Source: Acridotheres tristis (taxonomy: Eukaryota; Chordata; Aves; Passeriformes; Sturnidae). Taken from it: a DNA stretch of 64,000 nt. Both the position numbers and the translations under genes were made by a program. The notes beneath the pieces are model-generated. The model had not been told where the DNA came from, searched no databases, and saw only the letters and a program-made list of their open reading frames with translations. Every line of letters starts with the position of its first letter. The stretch's first letter is position 1. Positions 40,801 to 52,800 of the stretch are shown here, piece after piece. Where the stretch lies: contig CM072886.1 of assembly GCA_037013685.1 (NCBI GenBank), positions 69,901,859 through 69,965,858 of the forward strand, read 5' to 3'.

Positions 40801-43800
40801 TAATGGAAAACATTTCCCTGTACTAGTCACTGTGAAGAAAATTGACTCTATCCCTGCTGAAACCAGCACAATTATCTATAGTATAGTATTTTCTATCTAT
40901 ATAATATATATATAGATATATATCTATATATCTATAATACTATATTATAGTATTATTATCTATAGTTAGCTGTTTACTGGAAAGTACTTTTGGAAATATA
41001 TTGCATCTAGGTTAATTTGTTTAAACTTTGCTCTTTGGATATATCATTTTCTATCACTGATATAATTATTTCAGGGTTTTCTTTGCATTTTATGACTGTT
41101 GATTTATGCTGGTGTTTAACGTGCTTTAAATTTCTCCAAAAAACAGGTGTTGCTGCAGAAAACATGCTTTTAAAAATGAATGTGTTGGAGATGAAGAAGT
41201 CCAAGATCTTTGACTTTCTCATGCCTAGTAATTTTCTAAGTAATAATTGCATTATTGACCTTTGACATATTGGTCCCCTCATGTAGGAGCTGTTTATCTA
41301 GAGGGAAGCCTAGAAGAAGCAAAACAATTATTTGGACGTTTGCTCTTCAATGAAAAGGTATTTATGTACTTACTTGATTTGATTTCCAGTTCAGAAATAA
41401 CTTTATGTGCTTTCCTGTCCATTGTTTTACTTAAGGATCACAAGTGAATAGAAATACTATTTTATGTAGTTCCTGGAAATTGAATTAGGACAGCAAGCTG
41501 CACTTACCCAGGCAAAAAAAAATTACAGTGTTTTCTCAGGTGTGTTTTAGGTTGCTTGGCTCAGGTAGGGAAGGGTGAGAGGTATGAGAAACATGATGGC
41601 TTCCATTCCAAGTGCCGCTCTGCAAACAGAAATGGGTGCTGCGGATCCAGGTGTCAGGCTCTGAGGAAATGTTGCACACGTCAAGCAACTACTCTGTTTC
41701 ATCAATTAAATCATCCTACCCTAAAAGCTTTAAACATATATGTGGAAAAAAAAGATGGTGTTTCATTCAGCATTTACCCAATTGCACCATTACAGTGTGC
41801 AAGAATAGATCGGGCTGTATCTTAGATGGCTGCTAGTTAGAACATGTGCTGTATAAAGGTGCAGGAAGGTACCTGCCACTGGGACAGCACTGTGGAAGTG
41901 GTGAGAGGATGAATTCTATGTTATTTTCCTTCCTCTAAGTCTGTGAAATGACAAAACTTATTAGAAATAAAAGTATTTGGAAGCCTGTTGTAACTCAGTG
42001 TTTATGTGCTGCTTGGTGGCTGTAGTGAAGGAAGCCTTTATGAAAGAGAAGAAAGCAAGTGGGTTTTTTTTTTCTTTTTCAGTCCTTGCCTTTGGAGAAG
42101 TCAAACTTGCTACTGAGGAGTACTTGCAAATAAAGTTAGTCCTGAGGCTTAAACAAATCTTCGTCTCTTCCTTTAACCACTTTATGTGGTTCAAGGATTT
42201 TTCCACCTCTTTGACACAAGCTAATTGGGAGAACTACAGGCAGTTTGAACAGCAAATACACGATTTTAAAAATTAGTTTGCCAGCACTATTGAATTTGCA
42301 ATAAGCAGAGTCAGCATCTGAAATAGTTCAGTATTTCAAGTAATGACATTTTATTTAGTACTGTGGAATTTGTTAAATGACTCCCTTGAGCATTAAAGGC
42401 ATCTCTCAATGTTTGCAGGACCTGCGGGATGTATGGCTTAATTATCCACTACACCCACTCCAAGTAAGTGTATCTCTTTCTGTAATAAATTTCACAGTTC
42501 TGTTTTATTTTCAGGGATGCTTTTCCATAGGTTTGCATTGTGTCACAATTTCTGTGACATCTCAGAAATTGTGCTAAAGAGTAGCCAAAGGAATATATGT
42601 ATGTTTTCCTTTGTGTTTGGTTTGTGATTTGTTTGGTTGGGATTTTTTTAAAAATAAGTAGTGAGTTTCTGCCTCTCTGAGAATTAATCATTTACCTTCC
42701 CGTGGCTCATGTTTGTTGTATAACTGTGCCTATACAATAAATCCAGTGAGAGGTAACATTTTGACAGCTTTTTCGTATGTCTTCTCTAAGTTGGAGGAAA
42801 AGGGAGCAAAAACCATTTATGAAAATATTTTCTTTACCTGAGATTAGGACTGAAACCTTAATAGTAGGAAGGCACATTAATTGAATGCCACAAAAGTTTT
42901 GATTTGATTTTGTTTGTGTATGCCCATGCAATGGTAGTGTGGTTGTTTCAGTGATTCCAGTAACTTTAATACCTTGTAAACAGTAAAATTACAAAAGTGT
43001 ATGAAGGTTAACTTATCCTCCATGTATTGAAGGATACAAGCTCACAAGCTGTCAGTTTATGAGGCTAGAAGCTGGGAGACTGATGTCCCAGTCCATTCTC
43101 CCTTACTGAATTCTTGGGCAGACATAGAGCAAGTCTCAGAGGATCTCTGCACTGTAGTTCCTTGTCTTCAGTGCAAGCAGAAGTGTGCAGGGGTGCTGCA
43201 AGAACAGCAGTGAGTGCACAGCCAAAATCTTCAGCAGTAAATCAGTGCATGTGAAGAATTTTTACAACCACATCCCTCTGAGTGTAAATACAAAATACTC
43301 CAATAGGAACATAACATTTTGAGATTCAGAAGTAGCTGTCCTGTGTGGTGGCACATGCAGCTCCAAAGATTGTTCTTACTCTGAGTTTCTTTCTTTTCTC
43401 TTACTTTATTTTAACCTTTTCATCCCTGCTTTCACAAAGAAAACTTGCACTCTGCTTAGAAGTTGGCAACAGTGAGTGTAGGAAGCTTATAATTTCTTAC
43501 TACGACCTTGACTTGTGTGATGAAAATTGTTTTCTTCCACATCCCAAAACCATCCCAGGTGGTTTTGCCAGTAGCTGAAACACAGGCAGCTCAGGCTGGC
43601 CTTTGGGCCTGAAGAATGGCATGTTTAAAAATTCCTAAAAACCACTGTAGCAAGATGCCAAATGAGATCCCAATCAGTATAAAAAAGCTCTGGGTAAGAT
43701 AACAGAATTACAGATCTTCAGTTCTGTGTATTTGGCAGTACCCAAGTATGTATAAATGGTTCTAAAAAATAATTAGTGGTCATCTGGATACATATGGACT

Positions 43801-46800
43801 CCTTAGAAATCTAGAGTCAACATGTAAAGACAAGTCCTGCCTCACATATGTATGGGAAGTTTTAGGAGACAAAACAGCATGTGATAATGCAGATGGTACT
43901 GTCTGCTGGGTTTCCTGAGAGGCTGTTGGAAAGTCAGGAAAGGCTTTTAAAATTTTTATCTTTTTTTTAAGAAGCAATAAAGAAAAAGCAACTCCAGTGA
44001 AAAATGTCAGTCCCTACAAGATTTAAAAGAATGGCTGAAACATAAGAAATTGAGAACAGCAGTGAAATGACCACGTCTTGCAAGGAATGGCGATCACTGG
44101 CAGATTTCCCTTGGGATCTTTGCTAAAGTACAGGCTGTTCTCATTGACAGCCTAGGGAACAGGATGAGCAGTGAGGTGGCAGTTTGTTGACAGTACCAAA
44201 TTATTTCAGGTAGCAGGGACAACAGTAGACTGAAGAATGCACTCTGGTTGTGAGAATGCAGGGGTGACTCACTGTGGAGTTTAGAAGAGCAGAATAAATT
44301 CCGTGTAGGTGAATAGAAAGGGCTGTGCATGAGGAAGCAAAAAGCAGTCTCAGCTGCACATGCAGCCGAACTCCAAAATGACAGCTATCACCCAAGTGGG
44401 GATTTTGGTGCAAGGGTATGTAGCTCTATGAAAGTGTGAACTGAATGCTCAGTACAGAAAAAAAGACAAAAAAAATAATATAATCAATTAATAGAAAAGG
44501 GGCAGGCAACAAACCAATAATTATCTCAATGCCAGTTTAAAAATCTGTGGTTATTCTTACTATTCTTTTAGGCATCCTCTTCTGGGTAATTCCTTCTCTA
44601 AGGCATTACCATACCAAAGAGATGCTCAGAATGGATGGAGTAAATGCTTAAGCCATTTCCCAGCTCCGCAGAAATGGCATTTAACACTGTTATTACATCA
44701 AATACATCAGATAAGAAACTGATAAGAAAATATATTGACCCAAAGCAATAATTTTAATTTGCTTATGTCAGTGTACCCTTTTGAATTTCATATTCAGAGT
44801 ATTTATTCTTGATTTTTGATACTTAAGGAAAGTGGGAGAAATTGATTTGGGTTTTGTCTCATTTTGACATGCTGTCAGTCTGCCAGTCCTATTCTAATGA
44901 TTTTTGAATCTGTTGCTCAGTTGCAAACAATGTGATAATGTTAGAAAGTGCAGAAATGTACAATTGTACATGTTTTGTGAAAGTTTCTATTATGCCACAA
45001 TGCCTCCACATGTAGAGACATGCAAGTGATGTGTTTAAATGCCTCAGCTGTTAAAAAAGCATACATCAGAGCTCATCTCTTCTTTGAGTGATAATTATCC
45101 AAGACCAAAAGGCAGAGGAAACTTGGTTTTCTCAGTTCAACTGTCCACGGAACTTGCTCATTGTATTTTTTGCCCTTGATTTAGAGAAGGCTTGCTTTTC
45201 TCTGAAAATTTCTGCAGCAGTCTGAGTTCGCCATTTCTTACACTTCATTTTTCTTGCAGCTGCAGGAGTCCAATACTGATAGGCAGCTCATTGAGACCTC
45301 TCCAGTTCTTCAAAAGCTTACGGAGTTTGAGGAGGCAATTGGAGTCATCTTTACTCACGTTCGGCTTCTAGCACGTGCATTCACTCTGAGGACAGTAGGC
45401 TTTAACCATCTGACTCTGTGAGTACATAGCAGGAGTCCTCATGTGGCTCTGTTGACCCTAACGAGCATTCCAGATTGCCTGGTTTGTAAGCAAACTATGT
45501 TACGTTTATTTCCTGGAATAGAGTAGCTGTGTTCACTAGCCCACCTGGCTCAGTGTGCCACTTCTGACAGTAGTCAGTAGCAAATACCTTGGGAAAGACT
45601 GTGGAAGGTGTTGGAGACCTATCCTGGTGTTTATTTTGAGCTTTCTGCATGACTGATATCTCTACATCACTCCTGAGACAGTAGAAAAACCTACCTGGAG
45701 GTACATTTGGGCAGAGAAAAGAAGTAGAATTATGCTCTTTGGTCCAAGCACAGCCCTTGTGTTCTGTTTCTTGCAAAGCTGCCAGGCCCTGTTTTCAAGC
45801 AAACAGTACTATAGAACAGGCTGAGTTGGAAGGCACCCAATCAGGATCATCAAGTCCAACTCCTGGCCCTGCATAGGACATCCCAGGAATCACACCATGT
45901 GCCTGAGAGTGTTGTCCACACACTTTCTGAATTCAGGCAGGCTTGGTGCTATGACCACTTCCCTGGGGAGCCTTTCTAGTGCTAAACCACCCTCTGGGTG
46001 ACTCAGCTTCATGCTGCTTCCTTGAGCCCTATCTCTGGTCATGAAAGCGAAGAGATCAGTACCTGCCCCTCCAAATGGATGAGGTCTCCCCTCAGTCCCC
46101 TCCAGGCTGAACAGAAAAAGTTACCTCAGCTGCTCCTCATATGGCTTTCCCTCAAGATTTTTCACAATCACAGTTGCTCACCTTTGGACATTCTCTAACA
46201 GCTTAATGTCATCTTTATGTTATGGAACCCAAAACTGCTCCCAGCACTGGAGGTGAGGCTGCCCCAGCTCAGAGCAGAGCAGGACAATCCCCTCCTTTGC
46301 CCGGCTGGTGATGCTGTGCCTGATGCCCCCCAGGATAGGATTTGCCCTCCTGGCTACCTGGGCACTGCTGACTCATGTTCAACTTCCCACACACCAGGAC
46401 CCCCAGGTCCCTTTCCACAGTACTGCCCTCCAGCCTCTCATTCTGCACTCTATACACACAACTGGGGTTGCTCCAGGCAGAGAACCTGGCACTTGCCCTT
46501 GTTAAACTTCATATCAGTGGTTACCCTCTCCTGGATCTTGTATGAGTTTAAACCCTGATCCTTTTCTTTTTTGCGAATGGACATTTTTCTCTGTTGAAGC
46601 CATTGCATTCATTTTCTTAAAACAAGTTTGAGATAGAGCTCTTACCCCATTACGGATTTGATGTCAGCTGCTCTTCTCCTTCATTTAGTCTGTGATCTGT
46701 AATCTAATGATTGCGTTTATTTGTAGCTATCCCGATTCGCTTTTTGCCTGTGAGTTGGTGTTACTACAGTAATGAGCTGTGTTTTCATTTCACCTGATTA

Positions 46801-49800
46801 ACACTGAAAAATTGTCTTAAATGTGTTTGGAAATGAGCAAGGCTCACTTTCAGATCACTCTTCATTTTAATTTGTGTGTGCATCCTGGTTTTGGTTTTTT
46901 CCTCATGAGTGCTTATTGATTTTGCTGCATTGATGTCTCATTTTTCAGAGGCCACAACCAGAGGATGGAATTCCTGGGTGACTCTATAATGCAGTTGGTA
47001 GCCACAGAGTATTTATTCATACATTTCCCCGATCATCATGAAGGGCACTTAACGGTGAGTCTGCCATCAATCATATTCTCCATAAGAGCAAGAGTGGGAT
47101 GGAGACTGAAATTATTGGAACAGCTAGTGAATTGTTCTGAGTTTGATTAATAAAAGAAGCCTCAGCAATCACTGCTCTTAATAAAGGTTTGTTAATTTTA
47201 AGTAATGAGCACTGTAATGAATAGGAAATGGTGATTTATGATCCCATTGCAATAATTTCTGTTTATTCTGTAAAATTGATCAAAAATCTTAAAGATGTCA
47301 GCAATGAAATTAAGGACTAAGACTAGTTCTTCTTTAAAGATGGATGTCTTAAACCATTTATTTAAATAGATGCACCACATGACTTTTTTTTATTCCTGAC
47401 TTCTAATCTGTTGAACATGCATACAGGCAAGGCTATACATCCCGATAAAAACTTTTTACAATTTATTTTGGTCTGGTTTTCCTTTTGTCTTCAATCTGGA
47501 GTTCCTAAGCTTTTGAATTTAATTTTACTATTGTTACAGTTATCTGCTGATTGCTACACCCTTTTAGACTCTCTTATATGGGCTTTGAACAACTATGTTT
47601 AGGGATCTTTCAGCAATTTACAGTACTTTAAACACAGCGTGACAGTATGAGCAGTTTTTTCCTGATTGATTCATTTAGCCCTGCAGCTGGAGAGTTGTGG
47701 CTTTGTTTGCAAATAACAAATTTTCTTGGGTGTACTAAATTTTTTTAGTTTATTTGAACAGCAAAGCAATACATGTATCGGGAATATAGTCAAGTTTTCT
47801 AGTTAAAGTGAGGAAGTAGCATAATTCTAGAGTGATTTCCTCAGCTCAGTAAAGGGATGACAATGCTAAGTCTCTAGCAGGCAATGTGTTATCAAGATTA
47901 TGATTCTTGAATCTTTTGGGCCAAAGCTGTTAACTAGAGAAAAAAAAATGACATACTGTGACTAAAAGTAACTTGAGTTTTTCTTCACCATTTCTTAAGT
48001 TTCAGTTACGTTTGTATGGACTCTCCTGCACCATTCAGGAGACAGGATATAAAACCTGGTGGGGTTTTTTGCTTTCTACATTACTTTTAAGAATGTAGGC
48101 ATCTGTATTTTTATAACTCTTGCAAGAGCTATTTGGCCAGGAGTATATGGAATGTTGCCATTAATGGGTGTAAATGCTCAGAACAATGTCTTTTTGTCAC
48201 TTAACGTAATGATTAGTGAGTTGGAAATACAAGTACGAGCACACTTCAGCTTTTAGGCAAAACTGCAAAGTTAGAGTGGAGTGAATGCTGAAAACACATA
48301 AAGATATGAAGAAGCAGGCAATGGCCTAAAATAAAACTTGAACTCTGAAGAAGTGCATGTAGAGAAAAAGAAAATTATCTTAAAATGTTTTTTAATTTGA
48401 TGACAAATGAAATGAGAAATGAGAAAGGAGACTGATAAAGTGGAATCTGAAGAGAAACAGGAAACACAAAGCTCTTTCTCCTGTCATCTGTGAACATACT
48501 TAAATTTGAAGTAATAGTAGAACATCAATTAAATGGTGTCTGGTGTGATGAGGGCAATTTTGGTCAAGGATTCCACTTGACTGGCAATGCAGTGGCTTCC
48601 CAGTGTGGAGTGATTACTTGTGGATAGATGTCTGTAAATTAACTATATTTAAGAAAATAAAAAAGGACAACATAGTCTCATCTACGTCCTTGGAGATAGC
48701 CAGATAATGTACCAGAAAACAAGTTGACATTTTATTGGATGTTGGAAGATACAGCTTCTCCAGTATTGGGTTATAGATACATTCTTCTGGTACAGTCATG
48801 AGTAGTGGTATGTTGGGTGGAGATGGAAGAACTAGGAAAAAAACTGCTTTGTAATTAGACTCAAGCTCCAGTTGAGCATATCATATGTCACAGCATCTGC
48901 AGTGATGCAGGCTATGTTACCAGTGTAGAGACTAACTATAAAAAAGCTGCTGGCAAGGCACAGAGACTGTGTCTTCTCTGTATCATTAAGAGGAATTGAG
49001 TTTCTTGCCTGATCACACTTGTAGAGGAGGCGAATTCTAATACAGAGGAAGTTGATAACCACAGTGCTAAAAGGATAACTGGGGTTTTTTTCCTATCTCT
49101 AGTTCACTGGGTAGTGTATATGTTGCTCTTTGTTTTATGATACCACTAATCATGATTATGGATACCATCAAAATAAATAGTCTGCAAACACAACAAAACA
49201 AATCCTTCTTCTCCCATTATAAGAAACAGATTTTTGTCATGGGACACTGCACTTCTGTCTCATAGGTTACGTATTAGGATATTGTACTTAGGATATTTTT
49301 GGGGAAAGTATAGTTTATTTATCTTAAGGACATAAAAGGAACAAATTTTGAAAAAGAATAATATAGTAGTAATAAATAATAAGTTATTTTAAACAAAGGA
49401 TAGGGAGGATGGTAATAATGCTATCTGCAGTTTGCCTAGTTTACGAAGATCAAGTTGTGAGTATCTGCTTCATACATCATTGACAAACAAATTACGAACA
49501 TACTGTTCTTTATTTATCTGTTGTGAGAGATGAAGTATCAAGTGCAGCAAATAAATCTTGATTTTTCATAAGCTCAGTTGACGTGCTGGAGCCAGGTAGC
49601 ATATAACTTGTATCTAATAAGCTGAGCAAATGTGATATGGAAGACAAAGAGAGGAAAAAATGTGTGTGTAGCATCTCAACTCTAGATTGCACATAAACTG
49701 TGGAAAAGAGAGACATTCTTTACTTCTCACCCCTACCTCCTATAGCAGATCTAATTTCTTAAACGCTGTTCCATTTAAAGCAAAAAATCAAACAAGCAGG

Positions 49801-52800
49801 AAAAACACTGACCTTGCCAAAGGTTCAGAAATTCTCCCTAAAATTCCGAAATACTTCTTTAAGCTGTGTGGGAGTTCTGTGTCTTTGTTAGAGCTCTATG
49901 TTTAAGTAATCTGTCTGGAGCCAACGTTAACTATTTTCATGACACATCCTTGACATTTTCATATATGGAACATGTTAGGGCAGATCTGTGTCTGGGATGC
50001 ACTGGCTCAACTGTGCTGCCTTCTAGCAGAGCAAATAGTACATACAGGCTGTCCATCTGTGTGGTTTTTTTCCTGTGGCCAAAGGAATGGAGCAGCCTCC
50101 TCGTCTGCTCATTCTGAAACACTGAACTATCTTGCTTTATTGTATTTGTTTCAGTCACCACCTATTTATTTATTATTTGGTGGACACTGGGGACTGTTCC
50201 ATGGACTCCAGAATATTGTTACTTACACTTTATGTGAGAAAATGTATACAACTGTGTATTACTTAAACTAGAAAACTGCAGTTTAGCTGAGAAAGTACAG
50301 GACTCATGAAGAGATAGATAGTACATAATTGCAAGGAGGCTCACAAACAAACATTTTAAATGCATGCCATATATACAGAAGTAATGTGTCCATAGAATAA
50401 GTAAGGATTGGTGACAAGAATTGAAACAGAAAGAAGAAATACCAGTAGAAGGAGTGGCAGAGTCTGTCTCTATATAAATCACTTGAGGCGTTCTGAATCA
50501 AAATGTCAGTAAACTGGGAGAAGTGAGAAACCTCAAGGAGAAAAGTAACTTTTTCTCCCCAGCTCTCCTAGGTTTTGTAGTTTGTTATTGGCAATTGTTA
50601 CTATGGAATGGAACTTCTTTCTTTTGCAGCTGTTGAGAAGTTCTTTGGTGAACAACAGGACACAGGCCAAGGTGGCAGAAGAGCTGGGCATGCAAGAGTT
50701 TGCCATCACTAACGACAAGACAAAAAGACCTGTAACTCTTCGAACTAAGACTTTGGCTGATCTCTTGGAATGTGAGTTAATCTGGTTATAATAATTTAGT
50801 ACTTAATGACTTCCTTTTCCTTGGGGCTTGTTTAAGAAAGCCATTAGAAATCCCCTAAATCACTATTAAAAATGTATGTTCAGGTTTCCAAATGAATTAT
50901 GCCTATAACTCTGAAAGACAGAGTTTTGAAGACTAGCCTAGATTTTTGAAGTCTGTATAAAAGCATGAAAGAGGCATAATTGCAGATAGAAAGTTGAAGG
51001 CTTAGAAATTGGGAGGTCGAGATGACCAGGTCAAAAGCATGTCTTCGAAGTTTAAGCTTGTACTCTGAGTTGGGCTGTTTAACAGCAGTTTCAGTGTTTA
51101 ATCAGTATGTTCTTGATACTGTTGGAAGGCAAAATAGTTCCTTCAGCAGGTGAATATTTCTCTGGTTCATTTGCCTGCATTTGAGGAGGTTTTAAAATGG
51201 TCGTCACTCCACAAGAGAGAAGGTTGCATGGAAATGAACTATTTCCACTTGATTTTTGGAAGTTTATGCTGCCTTCTTTCCCATGAAATGGAAACAGTGA
51301 TATATATTCTGCAAAGAAAGTTAATCCCTGTCTTGTATATTTTGATGTATTTTGCAAGCCATTCAGACCACTTGACTTTTGCAAAATCCTGTAAACAAAT
51401 GGATAGCACACAGACATGAGTGATTTATATCTAAATTATTTTATGCTATCCAGTAGTGATTTATTTGTAAGTATTCATGGTTAAAATGTGAGATTAGGAG
51501 CAGAGTGTTGTTTCTAGCACTTTAAATGACTAGGTGGATTTGAGTAAATCACTTAATCTCTTGGTCAACTTGATGTTTTCGCCAAGTATGCAGGATAATA
51601 TATATCCTCATTAGATCACTTCTCTGAAACGTAATTGAATATGTCTTTAAAGTACTCAGAGATACTTGTTTCTAAAAGTGCAAGCCAATAATGCTCTCCT
51701 TGGATGAGTGACAGTTCCTTTTTTTTCCCCCAGCCTTTATTGCTGCCCTGTACATTGATAAAGATTTGGAATATGTTCACACTTTCATGAATGTTTGCTT
51801 TTTTCCACGGCTAAAGGTAAGATCAATCAGTTTCTTACTTTCCTGCCACTGTATTTTAACACATTTGTGGCATTTGAAACTCTTACTACAATCTCTCAAT
51901 CATAAAAGCATCTTTGTGGACTTCCTACAGGAGTTTATTTTAAATCAAGATTGGAATGATCCTAAATCTCAGCTTCAGCAGTGCTGCTTGACTCTCAGGA
52001 CAGAAGGAAAAGAGCCGGACATTCCTCTTTACAAGTAAGCACAGGCATCTTATGGATTCCAGCTAATTATAAATCTTCCTTGTATATGGAGCAAGATGTG
52101 ATCAGTCACCCTAGATTTTTCCCATAATTTGTTTTCATTGTCATTACCCATGCCCTCTAGTCTCTCTTCGTTTGAAAATGCAAAATGCTGTTTTCTAAGG
52201 TTTAGGTGTTTTAAGCCATTACAAGGAAGAGTTACTAAGTATTTTACCTTTGCAGTTGTAATGGAAAAACATAGTTTTTATTTTCGAGTATTTAATTGGC
52301 ATAATTCTATATTTGTTTTTCTTTTAATGTAAGGAATGGCAGTATTAAATCGTTGAAAAAAGAGTTAAACAAATGGCTGTTTTGTTAAGAGGTCAAGATA
52401 TCTCCCTTCTATTCTCAGTAACAGATGAAGTTTCTTGATATTATTATGCAAACATAATAATGCCTCATGCTACACCTTCTGATTATAGACACTGTTTCTC
52501 ATCCACAGGCAGGCACTGAAGGGCAGCACAAGTTTTGGACATTTTTGCTGTGCAGTTCAGCTCACAAATGTTCCCGTGTTCAATGAGAAAGAGCTCAGGG
52601 CAGTACTTGCAGACCTCGGTTAGATACCTGAAACTGGATGGGATAGATCTCCCTTTTCACTTCCAGTTGTTAAACAGTGTAATAGCTGCTTCAAAAAGAT
52701 AATAAATAATAAACTGGAGGCTGTCTATCACATCCATATCCATTCGATTAATGTAGGAAAGAGTACAATGTTAGCCCCAAAAGAAGAGATAAAGGCTGTG

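Larger units (their letters stand above)
38224..41286 (+). other. DROSHA: DROSHA intron with an antisense LTR
   Basis: 3.1 kb. It holds a minus-strand retroviral LTR (40,279-40,868) followed directly by a TATATCTA-rich block to about 40,970. Nothing else is recognised. Confidence 0.85.

Noticed and set aside
41961..42276. Overlapping 81- and 99-codon frames on opposite strands
   Set aside because: Mutually overlapping, low-complexity composition, no recognisable domain.
46217..46558. 113-codon plus-strand frame
   Set aside because: It lies on the antisense strand of a CR1 element.
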